In this document: positions 1 to 10,656 of the stretch, piece after piece
How the letters are laid out: each line of letters begins with the position of its first letter
Position numbering within the stretch: the first letter of the stretch is position 1
Source: Maratus speciosus
Taxonomy: Eukaryota > Arthropoda > Arachnida > Araneae > Salticidae
Assembly (NCBI GenBank): GCA_963932465.1
Contig: OZ010792.1
Coordinates: 280,161,836-280,225,835 of the forward strand
Direction: 5' to 3'
DNA length: 64,000 nucleotides
Translations under genes and position numbers: made by a program
The notes under the pieces: model-generated
Told to the model about the DNA's origin: nothing
The model's database searches: none
Seen by the model: only the letters and a program-made list of their open reading frames with translations

Positions 1-387
1 AAAATCTGATTTTTTGCATGCGACAGCACTCGTATATATCAACCGATTCCGATGTGATTGAGAATGTGCACAGCAATTACTAAGGTCATGACCAAGTTCA
101 CTGGTTAGCCTCATCCACCATGTTGTCTTAAAGTGTCAGGCACTTTAAGAAATCGCCGAATTTGGCAGCCAAATATAAGTTACTTTAAAGAAAAGCAGCT
201 TGGATAAAGCTGACTAATTTCGCGAAATTCTCATTCATTATATTGATAAAAATTAGTATTGAATCTCCTATATTCAGTTTCCACTAAATTGAGCTTCGTG
301 TGTTTAAATGATATAAGGTGGCTTTTTTAAAATAAGGAAAATGAAAGCTACCTCTTCCTCCCGGCACTGGCCGGAAGGACTTTTATG
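1..387 (+). mobile_element. M-family repeat, 3' part (copy M3)
   Basis: Closely similar to 24605-25062 (same strand) and to the reverse complement of 33361-33790. It begins upstream of the window, so only the 3' part is seen. The subterminal motif GAAAGCTACCT (343-353) is followed by a hairpin (TCCTCCCGGC, loop ACTG, GCCGGAAGGA) and then CTTTT, where similarity to the other two copies stops. That common stop defines the 3' end of the family. No coding potential. The complete copy M1 (33361-35859) shows the rest of the structure. Confidence 0.85.
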
Positions 388-1010
388 AATTTGCAAGGGG
401 CTGTACATATACAACGTTATCAACTTTGATAATTTTAGTCTCCCTGCGCACCCCCTTACGATATCATACGGTATCTCTCTCGACCTTCTCCCCTCCGTAA
501 TGATATAGTTATCAATGTATAATTTTTTCCCCTTTTGTTTAAAGTGACATATAAATATAATAATACATTTATTTTTCGCATACTATACTGATTCAAGAAA
601 AATCAATAAAATGTCACTTTATATATGAAATAACACTTAAAAGAAATAGTTAAAAGTATATTTAAAAGTAGTTACTAATATATTTTTGTAACATAATGCA
701 TCCAACAGTAAGGTCTTCTTGCACTTGCCCCCGCACGGGGGGAGGGGGGGCAGACAGAACTTCTTATTAACAAAACAGGTGGACAACATTCTTTCTCTTT
801 TATTTACTAGTAAACAAAAGTATCATTTCAAGCAGCATATGGTTTCTCGAACAGCGTATTATATAGGCATACGCAGGTCCGAAACTAGCCTTTTTTGCAC
901 CCGGTGCAAACATGGATTTTGGCGCATCCCCCCCCTCTTCCCCAAAGTATGTTTACAAAGAGAATTTTACTAATTTTTTAATAGCCGACTTATTTTAAAA
1001 TTTAAAATAT
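388..1010 (+). repeat. Q repeat, copy 1
   Basis: Collinear with 59870-62200: both carry a block reading roughly tgatatcatacggtatc, then catttatttttcgcatacta, atatatgaaataacac and a tcttcttgcacttgccc-like stretch followed by G-runs. Copy 2 contains several insertions that this copy lacks, so this copy serves as the empty site for them. An 84-codon frame at 719-973 lies entirely inside the repeat and has no recognisable domain. Confidence 0.7.
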
Positions 1011-2087
1011 GTAATCATAAAATATGTAATACTGAACTACGTAATCTACAATGGCGGATCCAAGGGGGAGGTCAAGGGAGTCATGACCCCCCTCTGAACA
1101 CCAACAAAAATATTCTAAAGATCATTTTAAAAATGAAATATACAGTAGAGTCCCGATTATCAGAGTTTCCGCTTTATTATAATTATTTTCTTCTGATGGG
1201 CTGATGGCTTCCATTGTTATGAAACAGCCATTATAAATGAAGTGTTAGGTGAAGATAAAAGAGCAGAAAAAAATTATGGCCATTTTTTTTTTCCTATTCT
1301 GACCAGAAAATCAGAGATCTAACTTTTTACGACTGCTCTTTCATGAAAATAATGAATAATTACAATGTTCCTTAAGATTGATTTTTTAATGTACTAAGCT
1401 TACAATTTAACTCAAATTGGAAAAGTCAACCTTTGCCATGGTGGCGGCATTACCCCGAGATGACAATATAGCGGAAATCCCCCATCAAAGCGAAAGAAGA
1501 ACCGGAGTTGTTCAATAAATTATATCAAAATGTCGGCGAATGCATTTAGATTACGGATTATTATCTTGAGTACCTAATGCTACAATAAAAGTTGTTTAGC
1601 TCTACTCATTTGAAGCTCCAAAATAAGAAACAACTAGATGAAAACTAAATTTTCCACTAGAATAAGCGAACGACGTACAACAAAATCATTCTCACTCTAG
1701 GCACTGTTTCTATTGTTGGCCACTACAGTGCAAGCGCATTCACTATCTCAAACTGTCATTAATTTTAAGCTAGGCGGGGTGGCGGCATAACCCCGAGTGG
1801 TGCCATTCCCCCGGTCTCCCCTATAGTATTTTTAAATATCTGATCTAGACATAATTTTCACTGCTTTAACAATACTTTCGTGAATAAATTCTTCTTTGCA
1901 AATGAGTGCAATAAAACACATTTTTCTATGACCATGCTAATGCACGTGCCTTCAAAGAATATTTTGTGAATTCCCGTCCGAACAGCTGAATCAAACATAA
2001 GAAAAAAAAAAACCAAAGGCTTCGCGGGCCTCTGACTAGTAGTCGGCGGGCCAGTTGTGGCCTGAGGCCACGTGTTTGACATGCTTG
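1011..2087. other. Gene-free stretch with short repeats
   Basis: No convincing gene. An AATGGCGGATCC module followed by purines (about 1050) recurs in variant form near 20280 and, inverted, near 24465. A GGTGGCGGCATTACCCCGAG-like motif occurs twice in direct orientation (about 1441 and 1780), roughly 340 bp apart, suggesting a degenerate direct duplication. Confidence 0.5.
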
Positions 2088-2526
2088 TAGTAAACGAAAG
2101 TATTGAAAAAGTTAAACAATGAATTAAAGAATGCAGAGAAAGAAAATGTTAAAATCTGGCATAGCCAATAAAATAAAATAAAATAAAATAAATAAATAAA
2201 AAACAACTTCTTACAAACTCTGGGATACGACGGAGAAAGCTAAATTTCACTGCCATATTCTCATTCTCAAACTTTACATATCCTGTAGTAGTAGAGGAAA
2301 GTTAAAGTAGTAAAGTACGTGTAGTAGTAAAGTTAAGTCCTGTAGTAAAGTAAGTGTAGAATAGAAAACCTTTGTGAGTGAAAGAGTTAGGAAATACAAA
2401 AAAAGAAAAAAAAATGTATTTTATTTATTCATCTAATAAACGAAATATACTTAAAAAGTTAAATAATGAATTAAAGAATGCAGAAAGAGAAAATGTTAAA
2501 ATCTGATGTACTGAAATAAATAAATA

Positions 2527-4193
2527 GGGGAGAGTAGGGAGGGTTGATATAGGGAGAGTAGGGAGGGACCATACGGGATGGCTTAAACCATCCATCAATT
2601 TTCACATTTAAAAGAATTTCAGAGGTTTATAGGTGTCAACCAAAGCTACTGAAATGCTCGAACAATAGTCTTTTTTTCATACAGATAATCGAAATAGATA
2701 TGGAAAAAATCAATTGTGAGGCGTTTTCAACCTAAAAGTTGTGTTTTTTTAGAAATATTTTGTAAGCTTTTTTCAGATAAAATATATCATAGAAATTTAA
2801 GTATGTAGGTTTTAAGTAATGCAGAAATATCGTGCTTTCATTCCAGGCATAAAGATTGTACAGTAAGTTAGGCTTAACATAACAATGTGCTATTCCTTAG
2901 AAAAGGGTTATGTGGGGAGGGTTGACCAGATGCTCAAGGCTCCCTTAATTAAGTGGTTTTGCAAAAATTTTTATTATACACTGTGCATAATGAAAGGTTA
3001 ATGGTTAAATATAAAAAAAAAAATGTACATTTATTCTGTAAAGCTACAGTAAATCGGGCTGATGAAAAAAATTTTGTTTAAAACTGATTAAAGAAAGATG
3101 TGAAAAACTGCTATAGTCTTCGCTGCAAGAAAAAATTTAATGAAATATGGGAAAGTTGATAGGAACTATTTTCCATTTAAATATTACCTACAATAGGTAA
3201 ATAGAAACAGTGGAAAATACTAGAAAGTATGAAAGCAGCAGTCTTACCCCTTTCAGGGGCTGTAGTATGTTTATGAAACCACTTAGTTTTATTTCCCAAA
3301 CGTCACAATTGCACCAGAATTTTTCTAAAATCTTTCCATTTAATATGTGTGGAAATATAGCCTTTTTCTCATTTCCAAATAAATTTGTTCGTAAATTCCG
3401 ATGCCAGTCATTTATTTCAACATTTTAATGCTGAAAGTACCCTGAAACGGTTAAAATATGTTAATGATAAGTTAAGTGCTCATGCGGCTGCAAAAGAACA
3501 TGACATTGATCGAAAAATTTTAGGAAGGTATATAGAAAAATTTTACTAGGATGTATACAGTGAGATCAAGTCAACATATGTAACAACTACAGAGTTGTTA
3601 GGTTGGCTGCCAGAAGAAGTAGGACAAGGAGACAAAAAAAAAAAAAAAAAAAAAAAGCAGGACAGAGGCTTGTAAATCCGAACATAATAATACACGAAAG
3701 CCTGTGAGACGGAACCTGTCTCTACGGAATACTGTCTTAAATGTTAAACTTTCATTTTCTTACTGCACAATTATACCTGCTCAGACAAAATCCTGTTTAA
3801 AACAAATTTTTTCTCCTCTGACTTATGATTGCGTCTAAACAGGTTTGTTTAAGCATCATATTTTCAAAAATACCTCTTTATAATAATTAAAGCATGTAGC
3901 ATAAAGTTATTTTGCTTTTTTTTAAAACTGATTTTATTTCTTTTCACAAATATTTCAATATAAAACAAAGTGGGTCAAACCTCCCATACGTGGGGAGCCT
4001 TAACCTATTATTTTCTCATGATTAAAATCAATCATTTTTCAAATTTCTTATATATTACACTTATGTAGCAATTTTATTTTGATAACTGATTGTATAACGA
4101 ATAAAATGATATACAAAACTTTATACTACGTTCAATATTTAAAAAATAAAAAATCATTTTATAAAAACTGGGTCAACCCTCCCTAGTCTCCCA
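2527..4193. mobile_element. Element R, pogo-like DNA transposon remnant
   Basis: Imperfect terminal inverted repeats: the left end GGGGAGAGTAGGGAGGGTTG corresponds to the reverse complement of the right end TCAACCCTCCCTAGTCTCCC. TA dinucleotides flank both ends (2525-2526 and 4194-4195), as expected for Tc1/mariner/pogo elements. Length is 1667 bp. Variants of the terminal motif recur inside (about 2910 and 3968). A short coding remnant at 3442-3549 resembles a psq-type DNA-binding helix-turn-helix. No DDE catalytic domain could be found, so the element is presumably non-autonomous. Confidence 0.6.
3442..3549 (+). pseudogene. psq/pogo-type helix-turn-helix fragment
   Basis: A 35-residue open stretch ends at TAG (3547-3549). 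It contains KLSAHAAAKEHDIDRKIL followed by GRYI. This fits the psq/pogo N-terminal DNA-binding pattern, in which a Leu-Ser turn leads into Ala-Ala-Lys, then a hydrophobic-Ile turn and a second helix ending in Leu. It lies inside the TIR-bounded element R, so it is most simply the remains of that element's transposase. Upstream codons are interrupted and nothing recognisable follows. The fragment is short and the assignment rests on pattern only. Confidence 0.45.
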
Positions 4194-4560
4194 TAAATAA
4201 AAATAATATAATAAAGTACATAAAAAAAAAATCTGGTTTTACAAATTACGGGATAAGACGGAGAAAGCTAAATTTCATTGCCATATTCCCACTTTCATAG
4301 TTTATGTATTTGTCCGAGAGGGAGTTAAAAAAATACAAAAAAAAAAAAAAAATGTATTTTATCCATTTAGTAAACGAAAGTACTGTAAAGGTTAAGCAAT
4401 GAATTAAAGAATACATAGAGAGATAATTTTAAAACCGGTTGTGCTCAAAAATTACAAATAAAATTCATATTTTACAAACTCTGGAATACTGCAGGGAAAG
4501 ACAAATTTCATTGCCCATTCTCACACTTAAAATATCATGTACAAGTGTAGATAGATTAAG

Positions 4561-5841
4561 TGCATCCATGGCCGCTTTAGCCCTTTCTGCTCAAACAGCA
4601 AGAGGCTGGAGAAAAATCGATACTTAGATTAGGCTCGGCATTTCGAATTTTTTTTCAGAGCGCTTATGAACAAAAGCTCGATGTTCCTTTTCTTCTATTT
4701 TTCTTTTTTGCTAAACTCTTCTCTTTCGTATTACTCAGAGAGAGAAGAATTCAAACATTCACAGACGATTCTGAGAGCCAAAGTGAAAGGGTGTACGTAG
4801 TAGTGGAATTGGCAACGAGAGAAGGAAAAGAGAGAATCATCTGCTGTCGGGTGGTCGGGGTCATTGACCTGCCGGCTATCGACTGGTCGGATGCATTGCA
4901 AATCCTCTTCCGAAACTCGCCGAGATCTCTTTTCGTCTGCGCCCTTGATTATCTGTTTAATTCAGTTTCTTAAGAGCAGACGAATTTTTTGTTTTGAATT
5001 ATAAATTATCTGCCTCGTCGGAATTTTAAGTCTATTCGTTTTTAAACAGTTTTTAAAATATAAAAATAGATGACAAAATTCTTCTTTAAAAGTATGTTTT
5101 TTAACCTTTAAAAGTAATTTCAAGATTCGAATAAGCCTGTTACCTTTATTTATTTATTTGTTTGTTTCTTTTTCATAAGGATGGATTGAGAAAAAAGTGA
5201 CAATGCACCAGTTTCTTTTTATGGGTTTTGAAAAATTTTTCTTAAAATTTTCTACATAAACTATTAATCTTTAAATTATTAGAAGATAAAATTAAAATTT
5301 TCTGTTTTAAAAAACGGGAAGTAAAAAGAATGGAAATGATTTAACTGATTTTTTTTTTCAAACATCAGTACATACATAATATATTTCGCTAATCACCAAG
5401 ACTGAAATTGTGAAAGCAACAATTTATTTAAGGTGTAAAACCTTTTTCTTTTATGCCAAAATTCTAAATAAGTAATTGGCGACTGTTTCAACTGGTAACT
5501 CGGTTGATATACTCTAATAATGATATAAGTATAGTTTAATCAAAATAATAATTATTTTAATAAATATAAAATACCGAGAAAATTTCATGAAGAAGAAAAG
5601 TGTAATTAGTATTTCACTACATATCAGAATTAAAATTGGCAATTTCTTTTAGCATTGCTAAAAATATGTTATTTTTTTTCATACAACTGACGACAGATAA
5701 TTTAAATTAAAATCCAATCACAGAATTTTTACAGAATTTCTATGGATATATGATTTTCACATAAAAAGTAAATAAATCGAAGATAATTTAATAAGTGAAT
5801 AAGGGGGTCTGGCAATCAGGTTTCAATACGCTCGCCTTTTT
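4561..5841. other. Gene-free AT-rich stretch
   Basis: No gene, structured repeat or RNA recognised. The 60-codon frame at 4791-4973 shows no domain. Confidence 0.5.
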
Positions 5842-6135
5842 AAAACTTTCCAACATAGTTGAAAAGTGATTATGAATTCGGTTTGTCTGTCTGCCTTCTG
5901 TCCATGCTCTAACTCACGTAAATATATTCAGATTGCCATGAAATTGATACGTATTATTGGGGTTTACTATGACATGCTCGGAATTGAAAATGAAGCAAAA
6001 ATTAATGTTTGCTTAAATATATATATATATTTATACGTGTAAATAAATAAACTTTATAATATACTTATAACTACTTAAAAGGTGACAAAAACATATAAAA
6101 CCATATAAAAATATTATTTAATGTAACCCGAAATC

Positions 6136-6163
6136 TTTCGAACACACACGGGTTCATTTTCAA
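6136..6163 (-). ncRNA. Possible degenerate hammerhead-like motif in the Penelope 3' region
   Basis: On the minus strand a TTGAAAAT-like box is followed by a GAAC stem, an eight-base loop, a GTTC stem and GAAA. The order matches the hammerhead core (CUGANGA, stem II, GAAA), but the first box is degenerate. Hammerhead motifs are known in Penelope-like elements, which motivates the call. Stems I and III were not resolved. Confidence 0.25.
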
Positions 6164-6269
6164 AGGGATAAAAGATGATTGAATAAAAATACATTTTAAA
6201 AACAAAAACAAAAATAGTACGCATGCACAAGCGGAGTTTAGTCCATTTCTCTGCAGAGGGGTGAAAAGA

Positions 6270-6614
6270 TCAGTTCATATTATCAGGAGGTCGTGAAATA
6301 TTTAGGATATTGTACCAAATTGCGGGAATATTATAGGAAAGGACGTCGTTACAAACATTATCACTTCTAAGTAAAATTTCAATGGATTCACGGATTATTG
6401 ATGAGTAGTGGTTAGACGTTGAAATGATAATTTTAGTTTTTTCGAAGTTTATCTTAATATTTTCTGTTTGATGCAATCTGGTTAAAGCTATATTTGGTTT
6501 GTTAAACTTGATATCAGAAATGTGCTCTTTTAATCTTTCCTTAAATTTTCGACAGGTCATACCAATATAAAATAAATTCTTATGCTGTTCTGTGCTGAAT
6601 GGGATGATGTACAT
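6270..6614 (-). pseudogene. Penelope-like retroelement GIY-YIG endonuclease, C-terminal fragment
   Basis: An open frame of 114 residues covers the GIY-YIG nuclease module found at the C-terminus of Penelope-like element polyproteins. The core YIGMTCRKFKERLKEH lies at residues 16-31, with the Tyr-Ile-Gly strand and the conserved Arg (KxRLxEH). The IRESIEIL motif near residues 74-81 supplies the usual metal-binding Glu. In intact elements this domain nicks target DNA for reverse transcription. No reverse transcriptase is present: upstream codons run into a stop near 6650, where the sequence changes to an unrelated repeat. The copy is therefore 5'-truncated. The low-complexity sequence downstream fits a Penelope 3' region. 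The family assignment is fairly secure; activity is very unlikely. Confidence 0.75.
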
Positions 6615-6639
6615 TGTTCTTATCTGATGTATATTATTT

Positions 6640-7052
6640 TATTTGTAAATGTCACATTAACTTGACTTTAAGCAAGTTACACGTGTCTACGTCATCAAGT
6701 TACTTTCATTTCGACGTTTTATTTGTATTTTTATTAATGTTGCACTAATTTATTTGTTCTTTCGTTATTTAAAATAAAATTATGTCAATTTGTATAATTT
6801 GGCGATTTATATAATTTGGCGAAATTGGTCGACGGGATAATCAAGTATTACCGCAGCGGATTTGGCCTTAAAATTCCCCAATCAAAGAGAAATGAATAGA
6901 AATTCGTTTATAGGGAGATCGCCACTGTTTTTTAAATTATAATTCAATCTTTCGAAATCTTTTTAAAGCCGATCAAATTAGCGTGCATTTAGAGTCTGCG
7001 GTGTCTGGACGGGGGTTGGCGAGCGTAGCTCGTAGGGGGCCGAGCCCCCTAG
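6640..7052 (+). mobile_element. Helitron-like element, 3' end (H3)
   Basis: Ends with the hairpin GGGGGC-CGA-GCCCCC (7035-7049) directly joined to CTAG (7049-7052), followed by T. This is the canonical Helitron 3' terminus. D-element sequence resumes immediately after 7052. The last ~200 bp match H1 (ending 59755) and the reverse complement of H2 (from 41542). The upstream 6640-6850 is also found inverted at 19203-19420. Confidence 0.7.
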
Positions 7053-7744
7053 TACATTCAAAAGAAATACCGATACATTATGGTCTACGGGGAAAAAATC
7101 GTTTGCAGTGTATTTTAATGATATTACACATGGAAATTTATATATATCACTGAGGTGTACTACAAGTCGCTAACTGTAGAATATGTTGTGCATAGAATTT
7201 ATCGTTCATTTACAAAGGCGCACAAAAGAATTTAGCTACAGTATTACTACCTATGAAAAATAGTTGCTGAGAGTGCGTTTTCAGTTGTGGTGCGCGATTT
7301 TAATTTAACTATTTTTTGCATTTTATTCGGTGTGTATAAATTCTATAGATTATATACAGGGCTGCAGAAAAGATCTGAAGTACATTTCCGTTTATTGACG
7401 GAAATTTTTGAAAGGAAATTTTCAATTGTGATATGCGTTTAACTAAAGAACTTTCAGCATACTATGTAGTATAAATAGATATCTATGATGACATACAGGA
7501 TTGCACAAAAAAATTGAAATATTTTCCCGACTATTGAGAGTAATTGCAGAAATTGGGTTTTCAAATGCGTTATGCGTTTTCTAAGTTGTTTATTTAGACA
7601 TTAGCCGTCCTTGGTGACCAGTTTGGTCTCCTTTAAATGTATGCTAAGCATTGTATCATTTTACTTTTATTCATAATTTAATTTACTTACTCAATCCTTC
7701 GCCAATTCGGAAGATTCTGATAGAGAAATCATGATCTCGGTACT

Positions 7745-8119
7745 TTTATGTTAGCCGCGCGCAGGTGATAAATCGCCAAACATAGTTCCCGTCGTATTTT
7801 TTCGTATTTCATTAATTTCATTTAAAATATAATACTTTCACTCATTTTATTTAAAATACATAACTTTATTTTAAAACTGAAATATTTAAAATTTATGACT
7901 CTCAATTATATATATATATATAAAGAAAAGAAAATAAAAAATAAAAATAATAAACAATACCATAAACCATGATATTTAATTTCAACATCAAAGCTGTGAT
8001 TTAATTTTCCACGCGAAAAATTGTATATGACAGTCGCTTGAAACGGACAATTATACTGATGACATGATGGCGATGGAACAATATTCGGCGATTTATCACG
8101 TGCGGCCGGCTAACATCAA
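7745..8119. mobile_element. MITE Y
   Basis: Terminal inverted repeats of roughly 50 bp: TTAGCCGCGCGCAGGTGATA at 7751 pairs with the reverse complement of TATCACGTGCGGCCGGCTAA ending at 8113, and the similarity continues through AATCGCC into the interior. About 370 bp, no coding potential, inside D2. Target duplication not resolved. Confidence 0.6.
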
Positions 8120-8316
8120 ATTATCAAATTGTCCGCCTAGCATACAAAAAGCGAAGCGGTTAACCCGGAATTGTTGATGATAGTCACATGACTTAGGCTT
8201 TTATTATAGAGATAATACCTTAATAAATTGTGAAGCTTCGTTACAATATTCTAATATTCTAAATGTGCGGGGAAGTGTTTCATAATGTATGCCGCACGCA
8301 TGGTTTTTCGTTCTTG

Positions 8317-9388
8317 TTTCTTTGTTTGAAGGGTCATGCCACCAGTATCAAGAATGCATTATTTTATCATATACTTTTTTGAGCAAAGTTTCAGAGTATG
8401 AATTTATAAATCTGCCTTGTTAGTGTTCAATCGCTGACTGTTATACTTCATAATTTAATTTGGCAATTGACAATTTGTGTAAGCCGTATTAAAGAACTGA
8501 AAAAGCAAATTTTGAAAGAAATGTATTTTTAAAGTGATATTTTATAATCGGATAATTACACTTGTCGACTTGGAATAGCCAGTTTACTTCATCTGATGCT
8601 TTGGCGTAAAATCGTGACCAGTAGGCTCCTAAAAAAAAGTATGCAATAAAGTTAATGTTGTAATTGGTAATAAACATTATAAGGGCCGCGAGGCAGCGAA
8701 ATTTTCTAGTTAATCATTTCACAAAAACTGACCTTACTTTATCCATCCCGAAAACAGCCTTCAATTGTCTTGAAATAGTTGGATGCGGCTCGGGAGCCGC
8801 AAATCCGCCAGTGAAAGCTAAATGAATGGGAGCTCGATTACAGATTTTTAGAGATATACGGCATACACCACCAGTGTTGAATTCAGACATTTTTCTCCGG
8901 GTGGAAATTTTGAAGTTCGGGGGAGTTCGGGAGGGGGAGCCAGTTTGCAGTTCCTAAGCGGGATTTGCACTCTTGGACTATTATCAAACACAAAATTTAA
9001 AATTTTCCGGCGGGGGGGGGGGGGCTCCTTGGGGGTGGTTCCCCAACCCACCATCTGAATTCATCACTAACTCCACGGTAACATCCGTAATTGAACTCCC
9101 ATTCATTGCTGTCGCGACAGCTGACGGCTGCTTTCGTGATGAATAAGTTAGATCAATTAGATATTTGATTCAATGAAACTTGTATGAAATGGTTATTGGG
9201 TAACTAGAAAAATGTTTCTGCCTTCCGGACTGTTGTTTGATATCGCGGGAAATGGAATATACTATATAATACAAAATATGTCTAATAAATTTTGGCTTTG
9301 ATTTCAAACTTTGCCGATATGCTTTCAACGTAGAAAAAAAAAAATCCCTGCCGGCTCGGGCCTACAGGCGGAGGTAGATTTCGAAGTC
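8317..9388. other. Gene-free stretch with G-run
   Basis: No gene recognised. A block of G and C homopolymers (8925-9050) gives an artefactual minus-strand open frame. TCGCGACAGCTGACGGCTGC near 9112 is GC-rich compared with its surroundings. The 62-codon frame at 8489-8677 shows no domain. Confidence 0.45.
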
Positions 9389-10134
9389 AAATACTAAATT
9401 CACCAACAAAAATTAAATCAAGATTAGAGATAAACCCAGTTCCTTCACTAAGAATGAGCTCTAGGGAACTAAACATTTGGAGAAAATTCTAATATACACG
9501 AATACACACTCGCATGTATATGGAATAGGTTTAAAAATGGCTAAAGCAAATTCAGATAACCTCAAAGTGTTAAAATATGTTAATATTTCCATAGTCGGGT
9601 TTTTATCATGTTTTAATACGTTTCTTCAAACTCACATGGCGTTACATATTCGCCTGCTGAGGTCCATTATATTTCTAATATGACGCAATATATATATATT
9701 TTTTTATTTCGTCAAACTATTTATTTCATTTTGGGTTTTCATGCTGAAATCGTGCTCTTGAAATACTAAATTCACCAACAAAAATTAAATCAAGATTAGA
9801 GATAAACCCAGTTCCTTCACTAAGAATGAGCTCTAGGGAACTAAACATTTGGAGAAAATTCTAATATACACGAATACACACTCGCATGTATATGGAATAG
9901 GTTTAAAAATGGCTAAAGCAAATTCAGATAACCTCAAAGTGTTAAAATATGTTAATATTTCCATAGTCGGGTTTTTATCATGTTTTAATACGTTTCTTCA
10001 AACTCACATGGCGTTACATATTCGCCTGCTGAGGTCCATTATATTTCTAATATGACGCAATATATATATATTTTTTTTTATTTCGTCAAACTATTTATTT
10101 CATTTTGGGTTTTCATGCTGAAATCGTGCTCTTG
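9389..10134 (+). repeat. Near-perfect 372-bp tandem duplication
   Basis: 9389-9760 and 9761-10134 are essentially identical and differ mainly by two extra T in a T-run. Each copy contains the same 68-codon open frame (9477-9683 and 9849-10055). That frame is duplicated with the unit and shows no recognisable domain. A shorter, diverged third unit (tatgacg, then tcgtcaaactg, then tttatttaattc) follows at 10139-10218, so the array was older before the recent duplication. Confidence 0.9.
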
Positions 10135-10489
10135 AAAACTTATGACGTAATATTCAATTTGTTTTCAATTCGTCAAACTGTTTATTTAATTCAACTTTTC
10201 ACGTGAAATTCTTGCAATAGAGAAGCAATTGTTGTGGTCAGAATTTTATTGCTTTTTTTTTTAATTGTTGGCAATCGCTATAACGAAAAATATTTATTTT
10301 TTCCTGCCATTGTTGTGTAAGAGCTGGTTTTATCAGAATCATGTTAAGACGGTATTCAAAATTTTGAACCCTTTCCATTTCCATTCCCTTGGGCCGATTT
10401 TGCCCCTTTTCAATCCCCGCCGAGATATTAGCCATCTCAAAGTTGTTGGCGAGTTTGAAGACGATCCTTGCATAATTGCAACTTTTATC

Positions 10490-10656
10490 GTGCGGACAAA
10501 ATTTTGTACATGCATATATATATATATAAACTTTTTAGGTGGGGGTGGTTTTGGGTTCCTGGGGTCATATAATGAAAAGTTATGAAGGAATTTTTCAAAA
10601 GTCGCACCATGGTAACGACTGCAATAGGTAGTATTTCTTACGAAATCTACCTAAAA
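10490..10656 (-). mobile_element. M-family-like 5' end (M4)
   Basis: Resembles 35690-35859 at the right end of M1: an AT dinucleotide run, then a gggtggttttgggttcctgg-like block, then a terminal hairpin. Here the hairpin is GGTAG-T-ATTTC, loop TTAC, GAAAT-CTACC (10627-10651), followed by TAA. Its sequence differs from the M1 hairpin although the stem is kept. The body to the left could not be matched, so this is a partial or diverged copy. Confidence 0.5.

Larger units (their letters stand above)
2088..4560 (+). repeat. S tandem repeat, three units, interrupted by element R
   Basis: Units begin near 2088, 2438 and 4370 with a taaacgaaagta-like motif, continue through caatgaattaaagaat and end with gacggagaaagctaaatttc and an A-rich run. 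The middle unit is split by element R (2527-4193). The two halves of the split unit join cleanly when R is removed. Unit length without R is roughly 265-350 bp. Confidence 0.7.
5842..8316 (+). mobile_element. D-family element, copy D2, with later insertions
   Basis: The 5' palindrome, about 5842-5871, contains ACTTTCCAAC then GTTGAAAAGTG. A CTGTCTGTCTG tract follows at about 5885. The 3' end has GGGGAAGTGTTTC, a hairpin ATGC-CGCAC-GCAT (8289-8301) and a CTTG terminus (8313-8316) followed by T. The body matches D units elsewhere (13480-14095 and 12004-13166). It is interrupted at about 6010-7052 by DNA carrying a Penelope fragment and a Helitron 3' end, and at about 7745-8119 by a MITE. Without these the length is close to the 1.16 kb of copy D1. 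Confidence 0.65.

Noticed and set aside
719..973. 84-codon frame near the left end
   Set aside because: It lies in Q repeat DNA, and the second copy of the repeat does not keep the frame.
9477..10055. Two identical 68-codon open frames as a duplicated gene
   Set aside because: The frames are identical only because the 372-bp DNA unit is duplicated. There is no domain, and the frames give no sign of coding constraint.
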